DNA of 64,000 nt from Rhizobium sp. NXC24 (GCF_002944315.1 NZ_CP024311.1:2394501-2458500); one strand, 5' to 3'. Numbered from the stretch's first letter, positions 26,062 to 36,197 are shown. The notes: a model not told the origin generated them from the letters alone. Made by a program: numbers and translations.

Positions 26062-27120
26062 ATGGAATACCGTCTGCTTGGCCGCTCCGGCCTCAAAGTT
26101 TCGACCATCACCATGGGCACGATGACCTTCGGTGGCGTCGGCTGGGCGAAGACCGTCGGTGATCTCGGCGTCAGCGAGGCGAAACGACTTGTCGATATGT
26201 GCCTCGATGCCGGCGTCAACTTGATCGACACGGCCGATGTCTACTCGCAGGGGGCTTCCGAAGAAATTCTCGGCGAGATCATCGGCGGCCCGCGCAAGAA
26301 CGGCGTATTGATCGCCACCAAGGCCCGTTTCCCGATGGGCCAGGGCGTCAACGACGCCGGCTCCTCACGCCAGCACCTGATCCAGGCTTGCGAAGCCAGC
26401 CTGAAGCGCATGAAGACTAATGTCATCGATCTCTATCAGTTGCATGAATGGGACGGCCAGACGCCGCTCGAAGAAACGATGGAAGCGCTCGATACGCTCA
26501 TCCGTCAAGGCAAGGTGCGCTACATCGGCTGCTCGAATTTTTCCGGCTGGCACATCATGAAAGCACTCGGCGTCAGCGAGCGCGACAAGCGCGAACGTTT
26601 CGTCAGCCAGCAGGTCCACTATACGCTGGAAGCGCGAGATGCCGAATATGAGCTGCTGCCAGTCAGCATCGACCAGGGCCTCGGCGTCCTCGTCTGGAGC
26701 CCGATCGCCGGCGGTCTCCTCTCCGGCAAACATCGCCGCAACCAAGCGACGCCGGAAGGCACCCGCCAGTTTGCCGGCTGGACCGAGCCGCCGATCCGCG
26801 ACGAGAACCGCCTGTGGAACATCGTCGATACGCTGGTGGAGATCGCCGATGGTCGTGGCGTCTCAGCCGCACAGGTCGCACTCGCCTGGCTGATCGGCCG
26901 CAAGGGCGTAACGTCTGTCATCATCGGCGGTCGCACGGACGCGCAATTCAAGGACAATCTCGCCAGCGCCGAGCTGAAGCTGACGGAAGAAGAGCGCAAG
27001 CGCCTCGACGACGTCAGTCTGTTGCCTTTACTGTATCCCTACTGGCACCAGCGCAATACAGCAACCGACAGGCTGAGCGATGCCGACCTCTCGCTGATTG
27101 CACCGCATCTGGCGAACTGA
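26062..27120 (+). CDS. aldo/keto reductase
   Basis: 352 aa, (beta/alpha)8 NADPH-dependent reductase. Visible: GRSGLKVSTITMGTMTFGGV at the N-terminus, LIDTADVYSQGASEEILG with the catalytic Asp and Tyr, the lysine in IATKAR, LYQLHEWDG with the catalytic His, and the cofactor-binding SVIIGGRTDAQFKDN near the C-terminus. GGAGG at 26048-26052 supports the start. Divergent from the ABC importer operon. Substrate unknown. Confidence 0.95.
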   Translation: MEYRLLGRSGLKVSTITMGTMTFGGVGWAKTVGDLGVSEAKRLVDMCLDAGVNLIDTADVYSQGASEEILGEIIGGPRKNGVLIATKARFPMGQGVNDAGSSRQHLIQACEASLKRMKTNVIDLYQLHEWDGQTPLEETMEALDTLIRQGKVRYIGCSNFSGWHIMKALGVSERDKRERFVSQQVHYTLEARDAEYELLPVSIDQGLGVLVWSPIAGGLLSGKHRRNQATPEGTRQFAGWTEPPIRDENRLWNIVDTLVEIADGRGVSAAQVALAWLIGRKGVTSVIIGGRTDAQFKDNLASAELKLTEEERKRLDDVSLLPLLYPYWHQRNTATDRLSDADLSLIAPHLAN

Positions 27121-27133
27121 TGGAAAGCCAAAA

Positions 27134-27322
27134 ACCTTCTCTCCCCGGAGAGAAGGTGGACAAGAACTGCTGAACGCAGTGAAGCAGTGATTGGCCGGTT
27201 GAGGGGGGAACCCGTCGCATTGCGGCGAGCGCCTTCAGCGGCAAGCGAAAGGCAATCCTTACGGTGCAACGCCCCCCTCAACCTGCGCTAAAGCGCATCC
27301 TTCTCCCAGCTGGGGAGAAGGT
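27134..27322. repeat. Rhizobiales-type intergenic mosaic repeat (RIME-like)
   Basis: A ~190-base palindromic mosaic in the gap between two genes. Left hairpin ACCTTCTCTCC/GGAGAGAAGGT (27134-27157), right hairpin CCTTCTCCC/GGGAGAAGG (27299-27321), and an inner perfect 12-bp inverted repeat GGTTGAGGGGGG (27197-27208) with CCCCCCTCAACC (27272-27283). The end hairpins resemble each other, so the element is itself an imperfect inverted repeat. This layout matches the short intergenic mosaic repeats common in Rhizobium and relatives; its RNA could also terminate transcription from both sides. Confidence 0.75.
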
Positions 27323-27327
27323 AAGAA

Positions 27328-28557
27328 CTAGGCCGCCATCGCCCCGATTTCGCTGGCGATCAACTTGCCGAGCCGCGAGATCCCCTCATCGATCATCTGC
27401 TCGTTGGCGCAGGAGAAGCTGACGCGGAAGGTGTTCGGGCCGGAGCCATCGGCGAAGAAGGCCTGGCCGGGCACGAAGGCCACTTTCGCAGTCTCCAGCG
27501 ATTTTGCCAGCAGCTTGGCCCCATCCATGCCCTTCGGCAGGGTAACCCAGACGAACATCCCGCCCTCGGGTTTCGTCCAGCTCGTACCCTCAGGCATATA
27601 TTTCGCAAGCGCCGCCAGCATGCAGTCGCGTCGGTGGCTATAAGTCTTGCGGACCTTGGCGACCTGCGCATCGAAGCCGCGTTCGGCGACTTGATGGATG
27701 GCAATCTGGTTGATGGTCGAGGAATGCAGATCAGCCGCCTGCTTCATCAGCACCAATTTGCGAATGACTGGCGCGTTGGCAACGACGAAACCAACGCGAA
27801 GACCCGGCGCCAAGGTCTTGGAAAAGCTGCCGCAATAGATCGTCCGCGTATCGTTGATATTGCCTTTGCGGGCTATCTCCAGCGCCAGGATTGGCGGGAT
27901 CGCCTCGCCGTCATAACGCAGCGACTGATAGGCGGCATCTTCGATGATGGCGATATCCAGTTCGTCGCCGAGATCGATCAGCTTTTCGCGGGAAGCGAGA
28001 TCGACCGTTTCGCCGGTCGGATTGGCAAAATCGGCGGAGAGATAGGCGAACTTTACCTTTCCACCCGCCTGCTCGGCAGTCGCGCGGTAGGAAGCCGGCG
28101 TGCGATTGCCGTTCGGCGTGAGCTGATCGTAAGTCGGCTCATAGGCATTGAATGCCTGCAACGCACCGAGATAGGTCGGCGCGGTGACCAATGCCGTATC
28201 CTTCGGCGACAGGAACAGCTTACCCAGGTAATCGAGACCCTGTTGCGAACCGGAAACGATAAAGACGTTTTCAAGCTCGCAGGGAACCCCAAGCGCCACC
28301 ATCTGGCCGACCAGCCATTCGCGCAGCGGCTTGTAGCCTTCGCTGACCGAATATTGCAGCGCCGCGTTGACAGCCGGACCGGAAAAGATGTCCGCATAAG
28401 CCTGCTTGAATTCCTGATCCGGAAACAGCGCCGGATCGGGAATGCCGCCCGCAAACGAGATGATGTCCGGACGCTCCAGCAGCTTCAGCAACTCGCGGAT
28501 TTCGGAGGCGCGCATACGGCTTGAGCGCGTCGCAAAGATATTTTCCCAATTCAGCAT
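27328..28557 (-). CDS. PLP-dependent aminotransferase, 2-aminoadipate/MocR-like class I
   Basis: 409 aa from the ATG at 28557, preceded by GAGGAAG. Class I fold: SFAGGIPDPALFP at the N-terminus, IVSGSQQGLDYLGKLF (PLP phosphate region), YLSADFANPTGETV, IIEDAAYQSLRYDG and the Schiff-base lysine in CGSFSKTLAPGLRVGF; substrate-binding Arg in NTFRVSFS. Likely transaminates aromatic, branched or aminoadipate-type amino acids in the cytosol. Single transcription unit. Confidence 0.94.
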   Translation of the reverse strand: MLNWENIFATRSSRMRASEIRELLKLLERPDIISFAGGIPDPALFPDQEFKQAYADIFSGPAVNAALQYSVSEGYKPLREWLVGQMVALGVPCELENVFIVSGSQQGLDYLGKLFLSPKDTALVTAPTYLGALQAFNAYEPTYDQLTPNGNRTPASYRATAEQAGGKVKFAYLSADFANPTGETVDLASREKLIDLGDELDIAIIEDAAYQSLRYDGEAIPPILALEIARKGNINDTRTIYCGSFSKTLAPGLRVGFVVANAPVIRKLVLMKQAADLHSSTINQIAIHQVAERGFDAQVAKVRKTYSHRRDCMLAALAKYMPEGTSWTKPEGGMFVWVTLPKGMDGAKLLAKSLETAKVAFVPGQAFFADGSGPNTFRVSFSCANEQMIDEGISRLGKLIASEIGAMAA

Positions 28558-28654
28558 GGGGCTTCCTCGTAATTTTTTGTCTTTGCGCCACAAGATCACG
28601 CAACAAACGATAAGTCAATAATACTGACCTATTTTGTTTGTGACGGTGACATTC

Positions 28655-29068
28655 TCAAGGAGATTTGTAGTCAAAGGGGTTGAGAACAGCAGCGGGAAAG
28701 GCCGAAAAATCGACGATATCGCGCGTAACGATCGTGAGATTATGAACGGATGCAGTCGCCGCTATCATCGCATCGGCAATCAGCGTCGGCGATTTGCGAT
28801 GCATGAATTGCGCCCATCGGATCATGCACTCCGCATCCAGGGGAATGACCCGAATCCCAAGCTGCAAACTGTCCAGCCAACGCATAAGCTCTTTTGCCTT
28901 TTGCGGATCGGTTTCTCCAGTCAACTCTATACCGCGCTGGATCTCGCCGATCGTGATGGCCGAAATCGCAAGGTCGTCACTCCTGACACTATGTATCCAG
29001 GCCAGTACCGCGCCATGCGGCTTTATCCCGCGCAATTCCGATACCACATTCGTATCAAGCAAATACAA
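28655..29068 (-). CDS. vapC: PIN-domain toxin (VapC type)
   Basis: 137 aa with the PIN acidic residues: LLDTNVVSEL (Asp at position 5), AITIGEIQRGIE (Glu), TLIADAMIAATA (Asp-x-x-x-Ala), and VTRDIVDF (Asp). These coordinate Mg2+ for RNA cleavage. It starts three bases after the antitoxin stop. VapC toxins cut tRNA or rRNA when the antitoxin is lost; the target here is unknown. Confidence 0.94.
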   Translation of the reverse strand: MYLLDTNVVSELRGIKPHGAVLAWIHSVRSDDLAISAITIGEIQRGIELTGETDPQKAKELMRWLDSLQLGIRVIPLDAECMIRWAQFMHRKSPTLIADAMIAATASVHNLTIVTRDIVDFSAFPAAVLNPFDYKSP

Positions 29069-29071
29069 GCG

Positions 29072-29332
29072 TCAATCCTCACTCAGATTGACGTCCCGCC
29101 AGACCCATTCCTTACGAGACGGGATATCGAGATCGAATCTTGGCTCCGGCGCGAGAAGCACGTCCTTGGCGGACGGCTTGGCCCGCTTGTTCAGCGCTTC
29201 CCACTCAGACACGGAAACAAGCACGGCTTTAGGTTCGCCTCTTTTTGAAACAAGCTGCGGCCCTTCCTCCAGCGAGGCATCAAGCATTTCACTAAATTTC
29301 GCTTTGGCGTCCTGAACAGGCCATTGGCGCAT
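29072..29332 (-). CDS. Phd/YefM-type antitoxin
   Basis: 86 aa from the ATG at 29332 with GGAGGG just upstream. The N-terminus (MRQWPVQDAKAKFSEMLDA) and VSKRGEPKAVLVSVSEWEAL are the standard Phd/YefM DNA-binding fold; the disordered C-terminal tail (DIPSRKEWVWRDVN) would wrap the PIN toxin. Cotranscribed with vapC. Two ACTAGT palindromes upstream are the likely autoregulatory operator. Confidence 0.93.
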   Translation of the reverse strand: MRQWPVQDAKAKFSEMLDASLEEGPQLVSKRGEPKAVLVSVSEWEALNKRAKPSAKDVLLAPEPRFDLDIPSRKEWVWRDVNLSED

Positions 29333-29347
29333 GACACCCTCCATCTG

Positions 29348-29365
29348 ACTAGTTAAAAGACTAGT
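29348..29365. promoter_or_regulatory. toxin-antitoxin operator
   Basis: ACTAGT occurs at 29348-29353 and 29360-29365, twelve bases apart, 16-33 bases upstream of the antitoxin start. Each is a perfect palindrome; the pair spaced by about one helical turn fits cooperative binding of two antitoxin dimers. Assignment is by position and symmetry only. Confidence 0.55.
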
Positions 29366-29450
29366 TACTTCTCGCCCGCAATTCAAGATCAAACTTGCGA
29401 AACAGCGATCCCGCTCCGATACTCAAGTTGATGACCGAATGGGAACACGC

Positions 29451-30047
29451 ATGACAAACGACAACCCCACCTCCTCCTTCTACGACGACAACGCCGCCGT
29501 CTATGTCAGGCGCGATCGCAGCCTGCCGCAGCGGCGACTCGATGCCTTCCTGAATACCCTTCCCGCCGGTGCATCGATTCTGGAATTAGGCTGCGGCGGC
29601 GGCCAAGACGCAGCCTACATGATCTCGCGCGGCTTCAACGTCACGCCCACAGACGGTTCGCCGGAAATAGCCGAGCAGGCCGAAAAGTTGATCGGAAAGC
29701 CGGTCGTCGTTCTGAGGTTCGAGGAGCTGGAGGACGACCAGCTCTATGACGGCATCTGGGCCGAAGCATCCCTATTGCATGTGCGGCGACCCGATCTTCC
29801 AGGGATTTTCAACCGCATCCACAAGGCCCTGAAGAACGGCGGCATATTTCACGCCAGTTTCAAAGCGGGAGAAGCCGAGGGCTATGACGGCTTCGGCCGA
29901 TATTACAATTATATCTCCGCCGACTGGCTTAACGATCTGCTCATCTCGACCGGCTGGAAGGACATTTCCCTCAACGAAACCGATGGCGGCGGCTACGATG
30001 GCAAACCGACGAGGTGGCTGCGGATGAGAGCCCGGAAAAATATTTGA
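29451..30047 (+). CDS. class I SAM-dependent methyltransferase
   Basis: 198 aa from ATG 29451 (ATG 29439 is possible but GGGAA lies only before the second). AdoMet-binding motif I ILELGCGGGQDA near residue 45, motif II PTDGSPE with its acidic residue, and a post-motif LYDGIWAEASLLHV. A stand-alone small-molecule-type methylase (methyltransf_25-like); substrate unknown. A strong terminator follows. Confidence 0.9.
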   Translation: MTNDNPTSSFYDDNAAVYVRRDRSLPQRRLDAFLNTLPAGASILELGCGGGQDAAYMISRGFNVTPTDGSPEIAEQAEKLIGKPVVVLRFEELEDDQLYDGIWAEASLLHVRRPDLPGIFNRIHKALKNGGIFHASFKAGEAEGYDGFGRYYNYISADWLNDLLISTGWKDISLNETDGGGYDGKPTRWLRMRARKNI

Positions 30048-30085
30048 TCGGCTATGTAAGCCGTAAACCCGTCTTGAAACGGTCA

Positions 30086-30117
30086 GGGCCGGGGAAGTCT
30101 CCCTCCCCGGCCCTTTT
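30086..30117 (+). terminator. rho-independent terminator
   Basis: GGGCCGGGGA (30086-30095) pairs perfectly with TCCCCGGCCC (30104-30113) around an 8-base loop and is followed by TTTT. It ends the methyltransferase transcript; being symmetric it may also help end ilvC on the other strand, whose stop is 30143. Confidence 0.85.
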
Positions 30118-30142
30118 CATTGCGGTGTAAAGCTGAAGAAGC

Positions 30143-31198
<1,056 letters not shown>

Positions 31199-31206
31199 TT
31201 AAATTG

Positions 31207-31857
31207 TCAGACGGTCGCTGCCGCTTCCGCCAATACTTTTTCCGTGCCGTAAAGCCGGAGGAAGGCGCTGACCGCCTTCTCCGCCTGACGGCTGGTGTCC
31301 CTCAAACCGGGCTCGCCGAGCAGCATGCGCACATGCAGATCGGAAACGATAAGCCCGTAAAACGTATGATAAGCCTCGTCGGCGTCCATGAAGCGCAGCA
31401 GCCCTGCCCGCTTGCCGGCATCGATCAGCCCGCTGGCGCGCCGGTCGATCTGGCGGCGCCCGCGCTCCAGCAGAAGCTTGCCGAGCTTGGAGCCGTCGCG
31501 GTTCGATTGACCGATCGCCAGACGGTTCAATGCGAGCGAAACGTCGCCCGCCAGGACTTCCAGCAGATCGCGGGCGAAAATGACGAGATGGTCATGCAGG
31601 CTCGCCACGGTCAGCCGTTCGCCGTTGCGCTCGAAGGTGCGCACCTTGCTCGCCTGATAGGCGATCATCGCCGACAGCAGACCGTCGCGATCGCCGAACC
31701 ATTTATAGAGACTTTCCTTGGAGCAATTGGCAGCGCGCGCGACGCCCGAGGTCGTCAGCGCCTTTTCGCCGCCGTCGACGAGCAGACGCAACGCCTGTTC
31801 CAGAACAGCGTTCTGGCGCGGCGAAAACTCGCTCGACTGTCCTGCTTCGCTCAGCAC
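31207..31857 (-). CDS. TetR/AcrR family transcriptional regulator
   Basis: About 216 aa. N-terminal HTH: LVDGGEKALTTSGVARAANCSKESLYKWFGDRDGLL. The C-terminal ligand domain is not assignable. No ATG exists early; I choose GTG 31857 because GGGAG lies eight bases before it (a TTG at 31872 is the other option). Lies 44 bases from ilvC on the same strand, but its upstream palindrome points to autoregulation. Confidence 0.85.
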   Translation of the reverse strand: MLSEAGQSSEFSPRQNAVLEQALRLLVDGGEKALTTSGVARAANCSKESLYKWFGDRDGLLSAMIAYQASKVRTFERNGERLTVASLHDHLVIFARDLLEVLAGDVSLALNRLAIGQSNRDGSKLGKLLLERGRRQIDRRASGLIDAGKRAGLLRFMDADEAYHTFYGLIVSDLHVRMLLGEPGLRDTSRQAEKAVSAFLRLYGTEKVLAEAAATV

Positions 31858-31876
31858 GATGGCCACTCCCAAATAC

Positions 31877-31890
31877 GTACCGTACGGTAC
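31877..31890. promoter_or_regulatory. TetR-type operator
   Basis: GTACCGTACGGTAC is a perfect 14-bp palindrome located 20 bases upstream of the chosen regulator start, where a repressor would block transcription initiation. Size and symmetry suit a TetR dimer. The neighbouring TAC/GGT bases extend the symmetry partly. Confidence 0.65.
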
Positions 31891-31969
31891 GGTTCGCCGT
31901 CGTTATGACTGAGGGAGAAGCCAGCGTCAAGCGCAAATCGTTGCTGCAATGCGTCAAAAACGAAGGAAA

Positions 31970-32884
31970 TTATTCCGCGGCAACCGGGCTCCGCATGGCC
32001 TCGACATCCTTCAGCGGCGGAAGCCCATAGAGGCGGCTATATTCGCGGCTGAACTGCGAAGGGCTTTGATAGCCGACGCGGTGGCCGGCCGATCCGACAT
32101 CGAGCTGCTCGACGATCATCAGCCGCCGCGCTTCGTGGAGCCGGAGCTGCTTCTGATATTGCATCGGCGACATCGCAGTCACCGCCTTGAAATGATGGTG
32201 CAGCGAGGAGACGCTCATGCCGACGCGTTCCGCCAGTTCCTCGATGCGCAGCGGCTGGACGAAATTGCCGCGAATCCAGGCAACCGCGCGCGCCACTCTG
32301 TTGCTCTGGCTCTCCGCCATGGCGACTTGCAGCAGCCGAGGACCGTTCGGGCCCGTCAACAGACGGTAGAGGATTTCCTGTTCGATCAATGGCGCCATGG
32401 CAGGAATATCCTCCGGCCGGTCGAGCAATCTAAGTAGCCGCAACGAGGCGTCGAGCAGTTCCGGCGATGCCGCATTGACCGCAAGCCCACGCATGGGTTC
32501 CGATATAATCGCTTGGCGCGGAATGTTGACGCGCGATAACAGCTCATTCAGCCGTTCGCTGTCGAGCACCATGGCAAAACAGAGGTAGGGAGTTTCACTG
32601 TGGACATTGGTTACCTGTGTCGACACAGGCAGATCGAGAGCGGTCAGAATATACTCGCCGACACCGTAATGGTACGTGTCGGCACCGACCGTCAGGCTTT
32701 TGCGTCCCTGGACAACGACGGCATAGGAAGGTCGATAGGCCCCATGCTGCCACACGGTCACCGCCGACTGCCGGTATAGATTGAGACCGTCGATCGGTGT
32801 GCGATGTTCTCCATCCCCCGTGGCGAAACGGGCAACGATGGAGGCGAGTTCCTGGTTGGGATTGAATGGCAGTGTCATGCGCAA
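31970..32884 (-). CDS. AraC family transcriptional regulator
   Basis: 304 aa: an N-terminal AraC_N cupin-like sensor (VWQHGAYRPSYAVVVQGRKS, VGEYILTALDLPV) and a C-terminal double HTH (IEELAERVGMSVSSLHHHFKAVTAMSP ... GYQSPSQFSREYSRLYGLPP). This type commonly sits divergently from an oxidoreductase it induces; here the divergent gene is the zinc alcohol dehydrogenase at 33069, 184 bases away. Confidence 0.93.
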   Translation of the reverse strand: MRMTLPFNPNQELASIVARFATGDGEHRTPIDGLNLYRQSAVTVWQHGAYRPSYAVVVQGRKSLTVGADTYHYGVGEYILTALDLPVSTQVTNVHSETPYLCFAMVLDSERLNELLSRVNIPRQAIISEPMRGLAVNAASPELLDASLRLLRLLDRPEDIPAMAPLIEQEILYRLLTGPNGPRLLQVAMAESQSNRVARAVAWIRGNFVQPLRIEELAERVGMSVSSLHHHFKAVTAMSPMQYQKQLRLHEARRLMIVEQLDVGSAGHRVGYQSPSQFSREYSRLYGLPPLKDVEAMRSPVAAE

Positions 32885-33068
32885 CCAACTGTTTTCGAGG
32901 GCTTGTCGCAGCTTATCTAGGTGACCCCTCGTCGCTGAAAAAGAGCCGCTGCCAATTTAGATTCGCAGGATCGTACATAAAGCTTGCAGGATCGCTCTAA
33001 CGCTCTCACCCGGTTCCGGTCCATAAGTCGGCCACCCCAAAGCCAATCCTAACAAAAGGAAGTCTTCC

Positions 33069-34112
33069 ATGGCAATTGCAAAGGGTTATGCCGCCACCGA
33101 CGCGTCCAAGCCGCTTACTCCCTTCACCTTCGAACGTCGCGAGCCGAACGAAGACGACGTCGTCATCTCCGTTAAATATTGTGGCGTTTGCCATTCCGAC
33201 ATCCACCAGGCCCGCAACGAATGGGGCGGCTCGAAGTATCCGATGGTGCCTGGCCACGAAGTTGCCGGCCTCGTCACGGCCGTCGGTTCGAAGGTGACGA
33301 AGTTCAAGGTCGGTGACCGCGTCGGCGTCGGCTGCTTTGTCAATTCCTGCACGACCTGCGCGACGCGCGATTTGGACTACGAACACTTCCTGCCGGGCCT
33401 GGTCCAGACCTACAACGACGTGGAAGCAGACGGCGAGACGCCGACCTACGGCGGCTATTCCGACTCGATCGTCGTCAAGGAGGGCTATGTCCTCTCCTTC
33501 CCCGACAATATTCCGCTGGATTCGGGCGCGCCGCTGCTGTGCGCCGGCATCACGCTCTACTCGCCGCTGCGCCACTGGAAGGCAGGCCCGGGTAAGAAAG
33601 TCGCCATCGTCGGCATGGGCGGTCTCGGCCACATGGGCGTCAAGCTGGCGCATGCCATGGGCGCCGACGTGACGGTTCTCAGCCAGACGCTGTCGAAGAA
33701 GGAAGACGGCTTCAAGCTGGGCGCCAAGGATTATTACGCCACCAGCGATGCCGAGACCTTCACCAAGCTCGCAGGCACGTTTGACCTGATTATCAACACG
33801 GTCGGCACCGCCATCGACTGGAATGCCTATCTCAACCTGCTGAAGTATGACGGCAGCATGGTGCTGGTCGGCGTTCCGGAACATGCCGTTCCGGTTCACG
33901 CCTTCTCGCTCATCCCCGGCCGCCGCAGCCTTTCCGGCTCCATGATCGGCTCCATCAAGGAAACCCAGGAAATGCTCGACTTCTGCGGCGAGCACAACAT
34001 CGTCGCCGAGATCGAGAAGATCAACATCCAGGAGATCAACGAAGCCTATGAGCGCGTTCTGAAGAGCGACGTTCGCTATCGCTTCGTCATCGATATCGCT
34101 TCGCTGGCCTAA
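33069..34112 (+). CDS. zinc-dependent alcohol dehydrogenase (YahK/CAD-like)
   Basis: 347 aa medium-chain dehydrogenase. Catalytic zinc ligands appear as [11 protein letters not shown] (Cys) and PGHEVAG (His-Glu). The Rossmann motif [21 protein letters not shown] binds NADP(H). The structural-zinc lobe is unusual: [15 protein letters not shown] keeps two Cys but shows Arg and His where two more Cys are expected. Typical role is reduction of aromatic or aliphatic aldehydes. Probably controlled by the divergent AraC protein; a terminator follows. Confidence 0.93.
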   Translation: MAIAKGYAATDASKPLTPFTFERREPNEDDVVISVKYCGVCHSDIHQARNEWGGSKYPMVPGHEVAGLVTAVGSKVTKFKVGDRVGVGCFVNSCTTCATRDLDYEHFLPGLVQTYNDVEADGETPTYGGYSDSIVVKEGYVLSFPDNIPLDSGAPLLCAGITLYSPLRHWKAGPGKKVAIVGMGGLGHMGVKLAHAMGADVTVLSQTLSKKEDGFKLGAKDYYATSDAETFTKLAGTFDLIINTVGTAIDWNAYLNLLKYDGSMVLVGVPEHAVPVHAFSLIPGRRSLSGSMIGSIKETQEMLDFCGEHNIVAEIEKINIQEINEAYERVLKSDVRYRFVIDIASLA

Positions 34113-34119
34113 GAAAAAC

Positions 34120-34150
34120 GGCGGCGTCCGAAACGGGCGCCGCCTTCTTT
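34120..34150 (+). terminator. rho-independent terminator
   Basis: GGCGGCG (34120-34126) pairs with CGCCGCC (34138-34144), followed by TTCTTT, eight bases after the alcohol dehydrogenase stop. It sits against the 3' end of the convergent NDH-2-like gene (stop 34149). Confidence 0.75.
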
Positions 34151-35411
34151 AATCTTCGCGCATGGTTTCCCTTTGCGTGATCAGCCGGGCGCTGTGCTGC
34201 CGGCTGATATAGATCCACAGCCAGCTCCAGGCGACCGCAATGCGCCAGCGCACGCCGATCAGGAAGTAGATGTGGGCAAGGCCCCAGACCCACCAGGCGA
34301 TCCATCCCCTGAGCTTGATCCAGCCGAAATCGATGATCGCAGCACTTTTGCCGATCGTCGCGAGACTTCCCTGATGATGATAGTGAAATGGCCCTGGTGC
34401 CGGCTGGCCCGATAACTTGGCCCGTATCATCTTGGCGACGTAAGAGCCCTGCTGCTTGGCGGCCGGCGCGATGCCCGGCACGGGACTGCCATCCCCGCGC
34501 ATGACCGCCGCCGTGTCGCCGATGACAAAGATATCCGCCTCGCCAGACGCTCTCAGTTCCTTGTCAACCACGACGCGGCCGGCGCGGTCGGCCGAAACGG
34601 CGAGCCATTTCGCCGCCGGCGAAGCCTGCACGCCAGCGGCCCAGACGATCGTCCGGCTCGGCACGAAGGTCTCCCCGATCGTGACACCCTCCGCGGTGCA
34701 CGATGTAACGGGTTTTCCCGTGCGAACTTCGACGCCCGACTTTTCCAGCGCCTTGTGGGCATAAGAAGACAGCCCCTCGTCAAAACTTGGGAGAACGCGC
34801 GGCCCGGCTTCGACAAGAATGATCCTGGCCTTGGTGGTGTCTATGTTGCGGAATTCCTTCGGGAGTGTCGTTCTGGCCAGCTCGGCAATAATGCCGGCAA
34901 GCTCGACGCCGGTCGGCCCGGCGCCGACGATGGTAAAAGTCAGCAAAGCGTCGCAGACGGCAGGATCGGTTTCCAGCTCCGCCTGCTCGAAGGCCAAAAG
35001 AACGCGGCGGCGGATCGTCGTCGCATCCTCCAGCGTCTTAAGGCCCGGCGCCACCGGTTCCCATTCGTCATGTCCGAAATAGGCATGCGTCGCACCCGTC
35101 GCCAGCACAAGCGTATCATAGGCGATCGTGGTGCCACCCTTCAGCGTCACCACATGTGCCTTGCTGTCGACGCCGACGACCTCCGCCAGCAATGTCGTCA
35201 CTTCCGGCCGATCGCGGAAAAAGCTTCGGATTGGCCAGGCGATCTCGGACGTGGCGAGCAACGTAGTGGCGACTTGATAGAGCAGCGGCTGGAACAGATG
35301 ATGGTTGCGCCGGTCGATCAGCGTGATCCGGACCGGAGCTCCCTTGAGATCGTTGACGAGCTGCAAGCCGCCAAATCCACCCCCGACGACGACAACGTGA
35401 TGATCCTGCAT
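34149..35411 (-). CDS. type II NADH dehydrogenase-like flavoprotein
   Basis: 420 aa from ATG 35411, where the FAD motif begins at once (HHVVVVGGGFGGLQLVNDL). Further: HLFQPLLYQVATTLL, the second nucleotide motif FTIVGAGPTGVELAGIIAEL near residue 170, ATG-type LVLATGATHAYFG, and VIGDTAAV. The C-terminal Trp-rich membrane-binding helix region (WIAWWVWGLAHIYFLIGV) fits NDH-2, which passes electrons from NADH to quinone without pumping protons. Downstream of the PH-domain gene, 109 bases apart. Confidence 0.93.
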   Translation of the reverse strand: MQDHHVVVVGGGFGGLQLVNDLKGAPVRITLIDRRNHHLFQPLLYQVATTLLATSEIAWPIRSFFRDRPEVTTLLAEVVGVDSKAHVVTLKGGTTIAYDTLVLATGATHAYFGHDEWEPVAPGLKTLEDATTIRRRVLLAFEQAELETDPAVCDALLTFTIVGAGPTGVELAGIIAELARTTLPKEFRNIDTTKARIILVEAGPRVLPSFDEGLSSYAHKALEKSGVEVRTGKPVTSCTAEGVTIGETFVPSRTIVWAAGVQASPAAKWLAVSADRAGRVVVDKELRASGEADIFVIGDTAAVMRGDGSPVPGIAPAAKQQGSYVAKMIRAKLSGQPAPGPFHYHHQGSLATIGKSAAIIDFGWIKLRGWIAWWVWGLAHIYFLIGVRWRIAVAWSWLWIYISRQHSARLITQRETMRED

Positions 35412-35520
35412 GACGACACCCCGCACCCTGTTTTGTCTTCGCAAACGTAGGGTTGAGGATGATGGCCAGCAACCGCCTTTTACGCATGGCACCCCTGCAT
35501 CTGCCACCTTGCCATAGCGG

Positions 35521-36081
35521 CTAAGATGCTTTCGCCGATTGCGCACGCAAGATCAGATTGAATACGTCGCGGACGTCCTTGATACCGAGAAATTGTGGAA
35601 CGTTGGAAAGCGCTGGAGTCCAGGCCCCCATACCGCCGAAACGGCCATAGCCGACTTGGGTATCGGTTCCGAAGCTGATCGTCCCTGTTCCATCACCGCG
35701 CTGATCCAGATCCAGAGCCGGCAACCGTTCCAGCGATACGGTAAGAATCTTGGAAAACCAGCCGTCGCGTAAAATTATGATGCGCTGGTCACTGACCGCA
35801 TACTGTGTCCTTGCGCGAACGAACGCATCGACCGCAAAACGACCAACGATAAGATAGAGACCGATCAATACGAAAGGCACGCCCCATAACCTGAAAACGA
35901 CTGGCGCATTGATCTGGCGTATCACCGAACTTTCCCAGAAGATCGCAAAGCCGCCCCACAACAACGAAAAAGGCACTTGCAGTAGATCTTTCTTATTAAA
36001 CATGAGCCCTTGCTTCGGCTGGCCCAGCCACAATAATTTTTCACCAGGCAGGAAGTAGTTTTGAATGTCAGAATTGCGCAT
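35521..36081 (-). CDS. bacterial PH-domain membrane protein
   Basis: 186 aa. An N-terminal FLPGEKLLWLGQP motif common in bPH proteins, two hydrophobic segments (VPFSLLWGGFAIFWESS near 36-52 and LWGVPFVLIGLYLIVG near 65-80) and a PH-like C-terminal domain (RTQYAVSDQRIIILRDGWFSK ... ISFGTD). Function of the family is not settled. Likely cotranscribed with the NDH-2-like gene. Confidence 0.8.
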   Translation of the reverse strand: MRNSDIQNYFLPGEKLLWLGQPKQGLMFNKKDLLQVPFSLLWGGFAIFWESSVIRQINAPVVFRLWGVPFVLIGLYLIVGRFAVDAFVRARTQYAVSDQRIIILRDGWFSKILTVSLERLPALDLDQRGDGTGTISFGTDTQVGYGRFGGMGAWTPALSNVPQFLGIKDVRDVFNLILRAQSAKAS

Positions 36082-36197
36082 GGCATATTGCCCCTAAAGC
36101 GATAATTGCGACAGCGACTCTACAACTTAAAAACTGGTGATTTTCATGACAGCTTTGCTGAGGTGATATGCAGAATCAGCACGCGACCGTAGTGAGC

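Noticed and set aside
27134..27322. CRISPR array
   Set aside because: Inverted, not regularly spaced direct, repeats; no spacers of constant length and no cas genes.
33006..33995. 329-codon minus-strand open frame
   Set aside because: Antisense to the alcohol dehydrogenase.
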